A DNA stretch of 32,358 nt from Clostridiales bacterium (GTDB lineage Bacteria; Bacillota; Desulfotomaculia; Desulfotomaculales; VENG01), in the NCBI GenBank assembly GCA_016278505.1, contig JADQBQ010000046.1, positions 1 to 32,358 on the forward strand, in the 5' to 3' direction. This document shows, piece after piece, positions 7,286-15,495 of the stretch; the first letter of the stretch is position 1, and every line of letters starts with the position of its first letter. The position numbers were made by a program, and so were the translations under genes. The notes beneath the pieces are model-generated. The model made no database searches and was not told where the DNA came from. It saw only the letters and a program-made list of their open reading frames with translations.

Positions 7286-8872
7286 GTGGTTATAATTATG
7301 CAAAGGTCACATAAGTATATTATTCTGATAATTGCCTGCGTAACCATTGTGGCTTTTTACTCTTTGTCAATTAATTTAGTCACAGCGGGTGAAATGGCAG
7401 GTTCAGGTAATCAACAAGCACCTGAGTTTTGGAAAAATGCTGCGGAAGTCCTCACCTTATTTTTCGGACTGTCCACTATTCTGATTGCAGTTTTAATTGT
7501 TTTGGAAAACCGTAATCCCTCCAGAACAGTCGCCTGGCTTCTGATCTTGGTAATAGTGCCTGTACTGGGTTTTATACTTTACATCCTAGTGGGCCGCAAC
7601 ATGCGCAAAAAAAGAAAGGTTAAGCGCCACCTGCAGGATACTGACATGTTGGAATTAAATGCAATCATTGAAAACCAGCTAAAAATGCTTCAAGAGCCCG
7701 AATACAAGATACATCAAAACATATATTCACATAAAAGACTGGTCAACCTGGTGCTGAACAATTCCAGTGCGCCGTTTACGATAAACAACCGTGCTCAGGT
7801 CCTAACCAATGGGGATGAAACTTTTGCCGCAATTGAAGATGCCATATTGAGCGCGCGTAAGCACTTACACCTGGAATATTACATAGTTAAACCTGATCAA
7901 ATCGGCCGCCGAATTCAAAAGCTATTGATTGAAAAGGCACGCCAGGGAGTGGAAGTAAGGCTCCTCTATGATGCTGTTGGAGGACGAAAGCTCAAGAATG
8001 ATTACATACGCCCCTTAACAAACGCCGGAGTAAAGGTGGCGGCATATCTACCTGTAAAATTCCCCTTTTTAAGAAGCAGAATAAATTACCGCAATCACCG
8101 TAAAATAATAATTGCAGACGGTATCGTAGGCTTTTTAGGGGGCCTGAATATCGGTGATGAATACTTAGGTCACGGCAAATTAGGTTTTTGGCGTGATACT
8201 CACATGAAGTTTGAGGGGGAGTCAGCATATTTTCTACAGAGAATTTTCTTACATGATTGGCATTTTGCCACCAGGGAGAAAATAGTGCAACCCAAATACT
8301 TCCCCCCCATAGAACATTACGGTTCACAACCCATACAGATAACTGCAAGCGGACCTGATTCTGAATGGGCCAGTATACTGCAGTCACATTTTGGGGCCAT
8401 TGTTTCAGCCCGGGAAAAGGTATACATATCCTCACCTTACTTCGTTCCGGACGAGAGCATACTAATGGCCCTGAAAATTGCCGCCCTGAGTGGAGTCGAC
8501 GTAAGATTGATCCTACCCAGCAAACCGGATCACAAAGTCGTTTTTTTGGCTTCCATGTCTTATATTGAGGAGATTATTGAAGCAGGAGTAAAGGTTTATC
8601 AATACCAAAAAGGATTTATACATGCCAAAGTACTACTGGTTGATGGGGTTGTTGCTTCCGTTGGCACCACCAACATGGATCTGCGCAGTTTTAATCTAAA
8701 TTTTGAAGTGAATGCACTGATTTATGATAGAGATGTGGTAAAAAGATTGGAAAATGATTTTGCCGCGGACATTAAGGACAGTATATTAATAGATTACGAA
8801 GATTGGATAAATAGGGGATATTGGACTCGTTTTAAAGAATCGTTCGCCCGGCTGCTTTCACCGGTACTTTAG
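7286..8872 (+). CDS. cls: Cardiolipin synthase, phospholipase D superfamily (528 aa)
   Basis: The enzyme makes cardiolipin at the membrane by joining two phosphatidylglycerols. The N-terminus has three hydrophobic segments (about 8-32, 50-70 and 78-100), one more than many bacterial Cls proteins and including a possible signal anchor. Two HKD motifs are intact: HRKIIIADG near residue 272 and HAKVLLVDG near 446, each followed by the Gly-rich GGLNIGDEY or GTTNMDLRSF context. GTG at 7286 and ATG at 7298 are both possible starts and neither has a strong ribosome site. The C-terminal ...FKESFARLLSPVL matches the usual family end. The gene lies 36 bp before pepF with no terminator, so the two may share a transcript. 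Confidence 0.92.
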   Translation: MVIIMQRSHKYIILIIACVTIVAFYSLSINLVTAGEMAGSGNQQAPEFWKNAAEVLTLFFGLSTILIAVLIVLENRNPSRTVAWLLILVIVPVLGFILYILVGRNMRKKRKVKRHLQDTDMLELNAIIENQLKMLQEPEYKIHQNIYSHKRLVNLVLNNSSAPFTINNRAQVLTNGDETFAAIEDAILSARKHLHLEYYIVKPDQIGRRIQKLLIEKARQGVEVRLLYDAVGGRKLKNDYIRPLTNAGVKVAAYLPVKFPFLRSRINYRNHRKIIIADGIVGFLGGLNIGDEYLGHGKLGFWRDTHMKFEGESAYFLQRIFLHDWHFATREKIVQPKYFPPIEHYGSQPIQITASGPDSEWASILQSHFGAIVSAREKVYISSPYFVPDESILMALKIAALSGVDVRLILPSKPDHKVVFLASMSYIEEIIEAGVKVYQYQKGFIHAKVLLVDGVVASVGTTNMDLRSFNLNFEVNALIYDRDVVKRLENDFAADIKDSILIDYEDWINRGYWTRFKESFARLLSPVL

Positions 8873-8908
8873 GTTATTTTAACGCACATTACTTTTTAGG
8901 AGGGTACT

Positions 8909-10693
8909 ATGAGCCAGAAAGAAAATAAATGGGAACTGTCGCATATATATGAATCCCATGCTAAATGGGAAAATGACATTGATGAAGTAAAAAAGCTAAC
9001 CCAACAGGTTGTGGAAATGAACGGAAGCATTACTACTTCCGCCCAGGACTTATTAAAAGCTCTGAAGACCAATGACAAATTATATTTGACACTGGCCAAA
9101 GCATACAGTTATGCGCGCTTGCAATTTGACACGGACATGGGCAATGATGCGGCCAAAGCCCGGTTTGAAAAGACCGATGCCCTGGCATCAAGTGTCAGTG
9201 ACCGGCTGGCCTTTTTTGAACCCCAACTCCTGCAGATAAACCAAGAAACATTCGAACAATACAAAAAGGATATCTCCGAGCTTGAAACCTATGCACATAG
9301 TATGGAAAAACTATTTCAGAAAAAGAAACATGTCCTCACTCCAGAGATGGAAGAGGTATTGGCCAAAATGGCTTCTCTTGGCAATTCGTTTAAAAAGGTG
9401 TTTGATGACATCACCGTAAATGACCTTGTATTTCCAGAAATAGAAGATGAAGAAGGCAACACTATAGTTGCCAATGAAGCAAATTATAGAAAATGTCTTA
9501 ACTCCTACAATCGTGACTTCCGTGAAAAGTATTTTAAGGCGCTTTTATCTACTTACGGTTCACATCAAAATTCAATTTCATCAACCTATTACGGTTCTGT
9601 TAAATATGATGTCTTCATGGCCAGGTCCCGAAAATACAAATCTTCCCGTGATATGGCCTTATCCGGAAATTTTATTCCACTGGAAGTCTATGATAACCTG
9701 ATAAAGACCGTTCGGGAAAATATAAGAGTATTGCAGGACTATATTGCGCTGAGGAAAAGAGTACTGGGATTAGATAACATTCACTTCTATGATTTATTTG
9801 TTCCACTGGTTGAAGATGCTAATATCTCTTATACCTTTGAGGATGCCAAAGCCCTGGTACTGGAGGCACTGTCCATATTGGGAGAGGATTATGTCCAGAC
9901 CCTCAAGAGGGCCTTTGACGATCATTGGATAGACATATATCCCCAAAAAGGTAAACGTTCCGGCGCCTACGCCATGGGGATATACGACTCGCACCCGTAT
10001 TGCCTGCTAAACTTTTCGGGGACTCTCGATGACGTTTTTACCCTTGCCCACGAGCTGGGACATGTAATGCACAGTTATTACAGCAACTCGAACCAGCCCT
10101 TTACAAACGCGCAGTACACTATTTTTACAGCAGAAGTAGCATCAACGGTTAATGAAACCATTCTTTATCATCATTTACTACAGCAAAACAAGTCCAAACG
10201 GGAAAAAACTCACCTGGTGAGCATGCACTTGGACAGTTTGCGCTCAACCTTATTTCGTCAAACATTTTTTGCAGATTTTGAAATGCAGGTACATGATATG
10301 GTAGAGAATGAGCAACCAATAACTCCTCAAACACTAAAGTCAAAGTATGAGGACCTGTATAACGTTTATCACGGAGAAGACTTTGTTGTGGACGAAGAGC
10401 TAAACTATGAATGGCTGAGGATTCCTCATTTTTACCGGGCATTTTATGTATACCAGTATGCTACAGGTGTATCTGCCGCAATCAGTATTGCCGGTAAAAT
10501 TCTTAGCGGTAAGCAATTGAGCGGAAACAATTCGGCCATTGACGGGTATAAAGAATTTTTAAAATCAGGTGGTTCTGATTACTCTATTAATTTACTCAAG
10601 AAAGCCGGCGTGGATATGTCCTCCCCGCAACCTATTTTAGATGCTATTAATGATTTCGATAAAGCTCGCCGGGAATTAGAAAAAATTATCTAG
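8909..10693 (+). CDS. pepF: Oligoendopeptidase F, M3B zinc peptidase (594 aa)
   Basis: PepF cleaves short peptides in the cytoplasm. The length matches the family (about 600). The zinc site is seen as FTLAHELGHVMHSYYS, with HELGH at residues 381-385 and the downstream Glu ligand in the FTAEVASTVNE segment. The N-terminal region is helical, as in the family. There is no signal peptide. The start ATG has TAGGAGGGTAC just upstream. The gene follows cls closely and ends at a clear intrinsic terminator. Confidence 0.95.
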   Translation: MSQKENKWELSHIYESHAKWENDIDEVKKLTQQVVEMNGSITTSAQDLLKALKTNDKLYLTLAKAYSYARLQFDTDMGNDAAKARFEKTDALASSVSDRLAFFEPQLLQINQETFEQYKKDISELETYAHSMEKLFQKKKHVLTPEMEEVLAKMASLGNSFKKVFDDITVNDLVFPEIEDEEGNTIVANEANYRKCLNSYNRDFREKYFKALLSTYGSHQNSISSTYYGSVKYDVFMARSRKYKSSRDMALSGNFIPLEVYDNLIKTVRENIRVLQDYIALRKRVLGLDNIHFYDLFVPLVEDANISYTFEDAKALVLEALSILGEDYVQTLKRAFDDHWIDIYPQKGKRSGAYAMGIYDSHPYCLLNFSGTLDDVFTLAHELGHVMHSYYSNSNQPFTNAQYTIFTAEVASTVNETILYHHLLQQNKSKREKTHLVSMHLDSLRSTLFRQTFFADFEMQVHDMVENEQPITPQTLKSKYEDLYNVYHGEDFVVDEELNYEWLRIPHFYRAFYVYQYATGVSAAISIAGKILSGKQLSGNNSAIDGYKEFLKSGGSDYSINLLKKAGVDMSSPQPILDAINDFDKARRELEKII

Positions 10694-10707
10694 ATCTTGA
10701 AAGTGAA

Positions 10708-10737
10708 AAGAGAACCTTAGCGGTTCTCTTTTTTTTT
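10708..10737 (+). terminator. Intrinsic terminator after pepF
   Basis: AAGAGAACC/GGTTCTCTT arms (10708-10716, 10722-10730) are followed by a T-run to 10737. Confidence 0.9.
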
Positions 10738-10856
10738 ACGAAAATGCCCGGGATATATGGGATCTTGGCATGCTTCTTTTAGTTTTAGTTTTTTGATATG
10801 AAAACACCTTAAGGTATTCCTTTTTGGAAAACATTTGGGGTATTTCTTTAGGGGCG

Positions 10857-11060
10857 TTTTCTGACAGGATTTACAGGATTCGCAGGATTTTTTTTGAGCA
10901 GGATCATAACTTTGATAGCATAGATAATTCTATTCGTCATTGCAAATCTATCTCTAATAATGTTTTTTTACAAACACACTAAAGCTTATTCTTAAAGAAA
11001 AATTCCATTGCCAGATAAACTTAATTGCGTATCCTATTAATCCTGTAATCCTGTCAAAAA
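10857..11060. mobile_element. MITE-like element with GACAGGATT-ACAGGATT inverted ends
   Basis: The left end at 10861-10890 reads CTGACAGGATTTACAGGATT and continues into another AGGATT. The right end at 11031-11060 is its inverse (AATCCTGTAATCCTGTCAAAAA). About 140 bp between them is AT-rich with no gene. Such iterated ACAGGATT ends are found at many dispersed sites in bacterial genomes, in my recollection often next to small GxxExxY-type genes. The rest of the gap from 10738 to 11178 shows nothing else I can support. Confidence 0.5.
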
Positions 11061-11178
11061 TTGGTTGGCCGCAAAGTACGACCCAAATGTTTTTTTGCGG
11101 ATATAAATTTTCATACTAGTTTGTGTATATGGTTCATGGGAGTTTTGATAAGTTTGATCGCTATTCGGTTGAAGATGG

Positions 11179-11979
11179 TTAGACTCCTTGAAAATACTTA
11201 TTTAACTTTTCTATACCAGCGATTAATCTTACCCCGGGACGGCAGAGCACATCACAAGATAAGGGGTAGACTTTATCATCCCTTACGGCATTAACACCTG
11301 ACCATTGATTGGTAATGATTTCATCAACTTCCCTTTGACACATTGGATTTTTTGATAAGCAGCCTTTGCAGCGAGGACGTTTTGGATCCGATTTTCGCCT
11401 ACCACAGAAAAGTAGAATTTCCGGGTTAAACCTGATCAATTCTTCCCTTGTGACTTGTACGTAAGCAGTATCCTCCATGGGCATTAAAGTGCCACCGGCC
11501 AGCTTAATCGCATCGTATTGTACCGCGTATGGCCCCGGCGTAATCGTAGGAACATCGTTCATGACACGAAAGACCCTAGGGCGATATTTACCCGATGCTC
11601 CCTCTATCACTCTGCCAACCCTCTCCCGTAAAGGCTTAACCACATCCAGTACAGCTTGCTGTTGACAGCTTAATGTTGCAAGATCCTCCATACTCTGCAG
11701 AACATCATTTACGCTGTGCAGCCAAGGGGAAAACACTTCTACGTTTTTATCCCGCAATTGCTTGATAGCTTTTTTGTGTAAGGCAGGATCAGCACACACC
11801 AATTCAGGAGTCATGTCTATAATTTTATCCGGGTCCGGATTAGCAAAAGTTCCTATTTTTTCGATGTTTTTAGCTTCCAGCGGAAAGTCACAATGCTCAG
11901 TGACTCCAATTAACTCACGGTCCAGGCCCAGGGAAAAAAGGATCTCGGTGTATGAAGGCACCAGGGAAACAATCTTCAT
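11179..11979 (-). CDS. BtuF-like cobalamin-binding / ABC substrate-binding fold protein without signal peptide (266 aa)
   Basis: The fold is that of vitamin B12 or siderophore binding proteins. It starts directly with MKIVSLVPSYTEILFSLGL and has VTEHCDFP, then a typical second lobe ending RPGVRLIAGIEKLNKYF. The ATG at 11979 follows AAAGGGTGAAATAAC and leaves no room for a signal peptide or lipobox, so the protein is predicted to stay in the cytoplasm. A four-Cys patch, C192-x11-C204-x2-C207-x6-C214, sits in the second lobe within a basic stretch, where classical BtuF has none; it looks able to bind a metal or Fe-S cluster. No permease or ATPase gene is nearby. A corrinoid-handling role is possible but not shown. 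Confidence 0.7.
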   Translation of the reverse strand: MKIVSLVPSYTEILFSLGLDRELIGVTEHCDFPLEAKNIEKIGTFANPDPDKIIDMTPELVCADPALHKKAIKQLRDKNVEVFSPWLHSVNDVLQSMEDLATLSCQQQAVLDVVKPLRERVGRVIEGASGKYRPRVFRVMNDVPTITPGPYAVQYDAIKLAGGTLMPMEDTAYVQVTREELIRFNPEILLFCGRRKSDPKRPRCKGCLSKNPMCQREVDEIITNQWSGVNAVRDDKVYPLSCDVLCRPGVRLIAGIEKLNKYFQGV

Positions 11980-12064
11980 GTTATTTCACCCTTTTTAAAG
12001 GAATTCCTTAATAAGATATTGTATTATTCAAGGTGTATATTTAGAAAAGAGGTTATCAATAGTA

Positions 12065-12649
12065 ATGATTATTAAATTAAATAAATTATATGAAGAAGAA
12101 TTGACCGACTGCCAATGCACATGTCCGTTACAAGGAACATCCACCCCTGTAAAAGGCTATCACCCTCAACAAAACGTAAATATTGCCTTTGTCGGTGAAG
12201 CACCGGGGGCAAAGGAAGCGGATTATGGCATCCCTTTTGTTGGCATTGCGGGTGGTAATTTCGATGATTTTTTACACGAATTAAACCTATCGCGCAACGA
12301 AGTATTTATCACCAATACCGTAAAGTGTCGTCCCACAGTGGGCAACCGGGGGAAAAAAAACCGCGCCCCATATGCCTCGGAAATTAAAGCATGTTCCGGT
12401 TACCTTGAAAAAGAGCTCACCATCGTTAATCCCAAGCTAATCATAACCCTTGGTAACATCCCCCTGCGCAGATTACTTGCTAACAATAAAGCAACCATTA
12501 CCGATTGGCACGGCACATTATTTTTCTACGATGACGCTAAAGTATTCCCTCTTCATCATCCCGGGGCAATTACTTATAATCGAAAACTTACCAACGTTAT
12601 AGGAGAAGATCTAAAAGTGTTAAAAAGGCTTGTAACTCTGCAAAAATAA
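12065..12649 (+). CDS. Uracil-DNA glycosylase, Fe-S family 4/5 type (194 aa)
   Basis: The enzyme removes uracil from DNA in base-excision repair. Motif A is GEAPGAKEADYGIPFVG (from residue 44) and the C-terminal motif is HHPGAITY (from about 163). Cysteines that would hold the 4Fe-4S cluster are seen as C16/C18/C20 before PL, one in TVKCRP and one in IKACSGYLEKEL. The N-terminal spacing (C-x-C-x-C) differs from the usual C-x2-C. Length is normal for the family. The start ATG at 12065 has AGAGGTT upstream. It is convergent with the TtcA-like gene, with a gap of only 6 bp between the stops. Assignment to family 4 rather than 5 is uncertain. Confidence 0.88.
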   Translation: MIIKLNKLYEEELTDCQCTCPLQGTSTPVKGYHPQQNVNIAFVGEAPGAKEADYGIPFVGIAGGNFDDFLHELNLSRNEVFITNTVKCRPTVGNRGKKNRAPYASEIKACSGYLEKELTIVNPKLIITLGNIPLRRLLANNKATITDWHGTLFFYDDAKVFPLHHPGAITYNRKLTNVIGEDLKVLKRLVTLQK

Positions 12650-12655
12650 TAACTT

Positions 12656-13426
12656 TTATTGGGGAGGTTCCTCCTGGGGCAACCTCCGGTTGTTCAATGG
12701 CGGTGGCCAAAGCTTTTGAGGTTCAAGGGACTGAAGCGCTGTCAAGAAACTACGGCGTAGGTTAGGATAACGGCTACCCAAATAATCGATGATTTCCGCC
12801 ATTTCTTCACGTTTTGTGTCTCCGGCAGCAGGACAGGGATTCTTCACCACCGGGAGATCATGCCGCTTCCTAAAATTTTCGACTGTTTTACCGCTATGGT
12901 AGATTAAGGGACGCACCAGCGTAACACCGCTGCGATCCATGTAAGTCAGTGGTGAAAAAGTCTTAAACTGACTAGTATAAAATAAGCTCATAAAAAACGT
13001 TTCAATAACATCATCAATGTGATGACCCAAGGCCAGCTTGTTAAATCCAAGGTCTTGTACAGTGTTATTTAAGGCACCCCGTCGCATATTAGCACAAATA
13101 GCACATGGGCTTTTGTCCTGCCGGTGTTCAAAAACCACCTCTCCAATATTGGTATATTTACATGTAAAGGGAACCTCTCTTTCCGTGCAAAACCGCTCTA
13201 AAACATCGATATCCATCGGCCACCCCATATGTATTAAAACTGCGTGCAAATCATAATTGACGGGGACCTCGCGTCGGACTTTGACCAGTACATCCAAAAG
13301 TACCGCACTGTCTTTTCCGCCGGAGAGACCCACCACAACCCGGTCCCCATTATTTATCATGCTATAATCTGTAATTGCCCTTTTCACCCGGGTTTTAAAC
13401 CATTTTACATAAGAATGCTTTCCCAC
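12656..13426 (-). CDS. TtcA-like tRNA-thiolation / PP-loop ATPase (256 aa)
   Basis: This is a PP-loop ATP pyrophosphatase of the TtcA/TtuA group, which adenylates a tRNA base before sulfur transfer. SGGKDS is at residues 35-40. The central CAICANMRRG pair and the following GFNKLALGHHIDDVIETF are family hallmarks. A third Cys lies in KNPCPAAGDTKRE, so a 4Fe-4S cluster is likely. The GTG start at 13426 is supported by GAGGTGG about eleven bases upstream. It is divergent from a small TusA-like gene (13564), which may hint at a sulfur-relay link. The exact tRNA target is not determined by the sequence. Confidence 0.85.
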   Translation of the reverse strand: MGKHSYVKWFKTRVKRAITDYSMINNGDRVVVGLSGGKDSAVLLDVLVKVRREVPVNYDLHAVLIHMGWPMDIDVLERFCTEREVPFTCKYTNIGEVVFEHRQDKSPCAICANMRRGALNNTVQDLGFNKLALGHHIDDVIETFFMSLFYTSQFKTFSPLTYMDRSGVTLVRPLIYHSGKTVENFRKRHDLPVVKNPCPAAGDTKREEMAEIIDYLGSRYPNLRRSFLTALQSLEPQKLWPPPLNNRRLPQEEPPQ

Positions 13427-13563
13427 GATGCCTAAACCACCTCATTTAATAATGATTACGAAATCAACGACATTCTGTGCTACATATAAATTTATTATCT
13501 GTGGAGCATAAAAACACGGCAAGTCGAAAAAAATTAATTCATAATAAATTAAATCCATAAGGG

Positions 13564-13806
13564 GTGATAATTATCGGTAACATCAATCTGGACTTAGGCC
13601 CTACCGTTGACCGGGAAGCATTTGACAGAGTAAAATCTACACTTCCCCGGATCAGTAAAGACGAACAGTTGACTATCACAATGGAATCTACAGATGCTCA
13701 TCAAGCCGACAATATCCTTGGATTACTGGATACAAGTGGATTCACCTACCAATCCAGAGGTAGTCATGACGGAAACACCTATCATATTATCGCCACCCGG
13801 AACTAA
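13564..13806 (+). CDS. Small TusA/SirA-like fold protein without the catalytic Cys (about 80 aa)
   Basis: The layout suggests a beta-alpha-beta-alpha-beta-beta fold. A strand and helix come first (VDREAFDRVKSTL), then LTITMESTDAHQADNILGLL, then a GFTYQSRG...TYHIIATR hairpin, much like the second half of TusA-type proteins. There is no Cys at all, so it cannot act as a sulfur carrier in the standard way. The GTG at 13564 overlaps the AAGGGGTGAT ribosome-site-like stretch. If that stretch is the true site, the start would be a rare ATT or ATC at 13570-13575. The gene is divergent from the TtcA-like gene and ends at a hairpin terminator. The function is unknown. Confidence 0.65.
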   Translation: MIIIGNINLDLGPTVDREAFDRVKSTLPRISKDEQLTITMESTDAHQADNILGLLDTSGFTYQSRGSHDGNTYHIIATRN

Positions 13807-13813
13807 TAAACCG

Positions 13814-13840
13814 CCTCCGGCACACACGCCGGAGGTTATT
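13814..13840. terminator. Terminator between convergent genes
   Basis: CCTCCGGC/GCCGGAGG arms enclose ACACAC and are followed by TTATT. It lies between the stops of the TusA-like and carbonic anhydrase-like genes. Confidence 0.75.
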
Positions 13841-13845
13841 AATGC

Positions 13846-14349
13846 CTAACCTTTATACTCCTTAGCCCTTTTCATATACCGGGCAGCCATCTGTTTAAAG
13901 CTCTCTTTTTCTTCCTCCGACAATTCTCTGATTACTTTTGCCGGACTTCCGAGGGCAAGCATACCCGGTGGAATTTCCTGACCTTGTAAGACCAGCGAAC
14001 CCGCACCCACCATTGCACCGGAACCAATTTTTGCACCACTGAGTATAACCGCACCCATGCCTATAAATGCTTGGTCTTCAATGGTACAGCCATGTAAAAG
14101 AGCCATATGGCCAACGGTAACATCAGCTCCAATAATCAAGGGAGCACCTTCATCCTGGTGAAGAACACATCCATCCTGGATATTTGTGCGGGGTCCTATT
14201 ATAACCACATCAACATCACCACGAACCACTGTGTTGTACCATATTCCTACGTCATCCGACAGCTCCACCCTTCCTACGACCTGTGCCCCGGGGGCAATGA
14301 AAACGGAGTCTTTAATCTTCGGTTGGTATTCCAGAAAAGAATGAATCAA
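13846..14349 (-). CDS. Gamma-class carbonic anhydrase-like hexapeptide-repeat protein (167 aa)
   Basis: The protein is a left-handed beta-helix of the YrdA/PaaY type, working as a trimer. Hexapeptide repeats run from about residue 17 to 140 (VVGRVELSDDVGIWYNTVVRGD and later IGSGAMVGAGSLV). The zinc ligands of the family are all present at H64, H81 and H86. The start is the TTG at 14349, because GGGAGGTT lies six bases upstream and the conserved N-terminus begins there; an ATG 36 nt further out has no such site. A C-terminal helix (EEEKESFKQMAARYMKRAKEY) is normal. It may hydrate CO2 or act only as a scaffold; many members lack measured activity. Confidence 0.88.
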   Translation of the reverse strand: MIHSFLEYQPKIKDSVFIAPGAQVVGRVELSDDVGIWYNTVVRGDVDVVIIGPRTNIQDGCVLHQDEGAPLIIGADVTVGHMALLHGCTIEDQAFIGMGAVILSGAKIGSGAMVGAGSLVLQGQEIPPGMLALGSPAKVIRELSEEEKESFKQMAARYMKRAKEYKG

Positions 14350-14464
14350 AATAATAACCTCCCGATATGAAAAATTTGCTCGCAATCAACCTATTTTCTA
14401 TGTTTTACCCCCTGTTCCCTTTAATTATAGCCAATAAGGATATTTGGTGGTGCACATAAAACAA

Positions 14465-14488
14465 GCGCGCTAAATCAGTTCCCTTAGC
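14465..14488. terminator. Hairpin with T-run in the gap 14350-14607
   Basis: GCGCTAA/TTAGCGC arms are followed by ACACTTTTT. A second hairpin, CCTTGCCAT/ATGGCAAGG, lies at about 14519-14540. Confidence 0.45.
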
Positions 14489-14558
14489 GCACACTTTTTA
14501 GTACTTTATTTCCTTTGTCCTTGCCATTTATATGGCAAGGTATACTTTCCTAAAGTGC

Positions 14559-14592
14559 AAAAAATCCCGGCACCAATGTACCGGGATTTTTT
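14559..14592. terminator. Terminator of the CBM25 gene
   Basis: AAAAAATCCCGG/CCGGGATTTTTT arms surround a 10-base loop. It lies just beyond the stop of the leftward gene at 14608 and works in either direction. Confidence 0.85.
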
Positions 14593-14607
14593 GCCTTTTC
14601 ACCTAAA

Positions 14608-14907
14608 CTATTCACGAATAAGCCAATTATAGCCGCTGTTGTTATCCCAGTTATGCGCGTTGTCTTTAAAACAAAATGCTGCGGTATGATTACGCATGGG
14701 AATTGTTTTTTCAAAACCACTAGCGGTACGTTCCATCCGTAAAGTTTGAGTATCACGCCAACTATTAGGGTCACCATAACCACAGTGAACGTACACCTCT
14801 TCTGCCCCGGACCTGGGCAACAAACCATTATAGGTGATATTTACTTGGTTCCCGAAAGAAGGCTTTACCTCAACCCCTTTTTCGAAATCAGACCATCCTT
14901 GAAGCAT
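14608..14907 (-). CDS. Stand-alone CBM25-type carbohydrate-binding protein (99 aa)
   Basis: Nearly the whole protein is one starch/glycogen-binding-like domain of the CBM25/CBM53 type. NITYNGLLPRSGAEEVYVHC gives the first strands, then GYGDPNSWRDTQTLRMER, and finally AFCFKDNAHNWDNNSGYNW with the aromatic residues that usually stack on sugars. No enzyme domain and no signal peptide are present. The ATG at 14907 follows TTTGGAGGTG at good spacing, and the gene ends at its own terminator, so it is a complete single gene. In related clostridia such domains sit on starch synthases or occur alone. A role in glycogen handling in the cytoplasm is an inference. Confidence 0.8.
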   Translation of the reverse strand: MLQGWSDFEKGVEVKPSFGNQVNITYNGLLPRSGAEEVYVHCGYGDPNSWRDTQTLRMERTASGFEKTIPMRNHTAAFCFKDNAHNWDNNSGYNWLIRE

Positions 14908-15126
14908 CGAAACACCTCCAAATTTAAAATAAGTTTTTTAAAACCCTGTATTATGGTGTATTAATAGCACTAAATATATTCCAACAATCAATGGAAAAAA
15001 ATTAACAAATTCTATACGATTATATAACATTTGGAATAAGTGGCAGGAATGCCAACGTGATCATAGAATAATAACATCTTAGAATAACTCATAAGAAAAA
15101 CTAACTTTTTACGAGGTGCGATAAAA

Positions 15127-15468
15127 ATGAATTGGATTACAATGATACTTTTAAACGCTTTGGCCCTGGTGTTGGCTGATTACCTTGTAACAGGCATTCA
15201 TATCTACGGGTTTATCCCGGCATTGTTTGCCGGACTCTCCTTAGGCATTGTAAACACGATTATACGACCGGTTTTAATGTTTTTTACTTTACCCTTCACA
15301 ATCCTCACCCTCGGTCTCTTCATCCTAGTTTTAAACGCCATAACTTTCGGATTTGCAGCTATGTTGGTGCCTGGATTTCATGTTTACAGTTTCGGAGGAG
15401 CCTTTCTGGGAGCGCTGTTCACTTCGGTCATCGGCTGGTTCTTGAATCTCATTTTTAAGCGGGATTAA
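15127..15468 (+). CDS. YvlD/phage holin-4_2-like membrane protein (113 aa)
   Basis: Four hydrophobic segments cover nearly the whole chain (about 5-25, 27-48, 53-78 and 86-110). The central NTIIRPVLMFFTLPFTILTLG is the signature of the PF04020 family. Despite the family's holin name, these are common chromosomal membrane proteins, linked in Bacillus to envelope stress. The ATG has GAGGTGCG upstream. The flavoprotein gene begins 28 bp downstream with its own ribosome site, and the two may be co-transcribed. The specific function is unknown. Confidence 0.85.
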   Translation: MNWITMILLNALALVLADYLVTGIHIYGFIPALFAGLSLGIVNTIIRPVLMFFTLPFTILTLGLFILVLNAITFGFAAMLVPGFHVYSFGGAFLGALFTSVIGWFLNLIFKRD

Positions 15469-15495
15469 AAAAAATATGCTAAGAGGAGTAACCGC

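Noticed and set aside
7992-8435. 147-codon minus-strand frame inside cls
   Set aside because: It lies opposite the conserved catalytic region of cardiolipin synthase, has no ribosome site and no recognisable domain.
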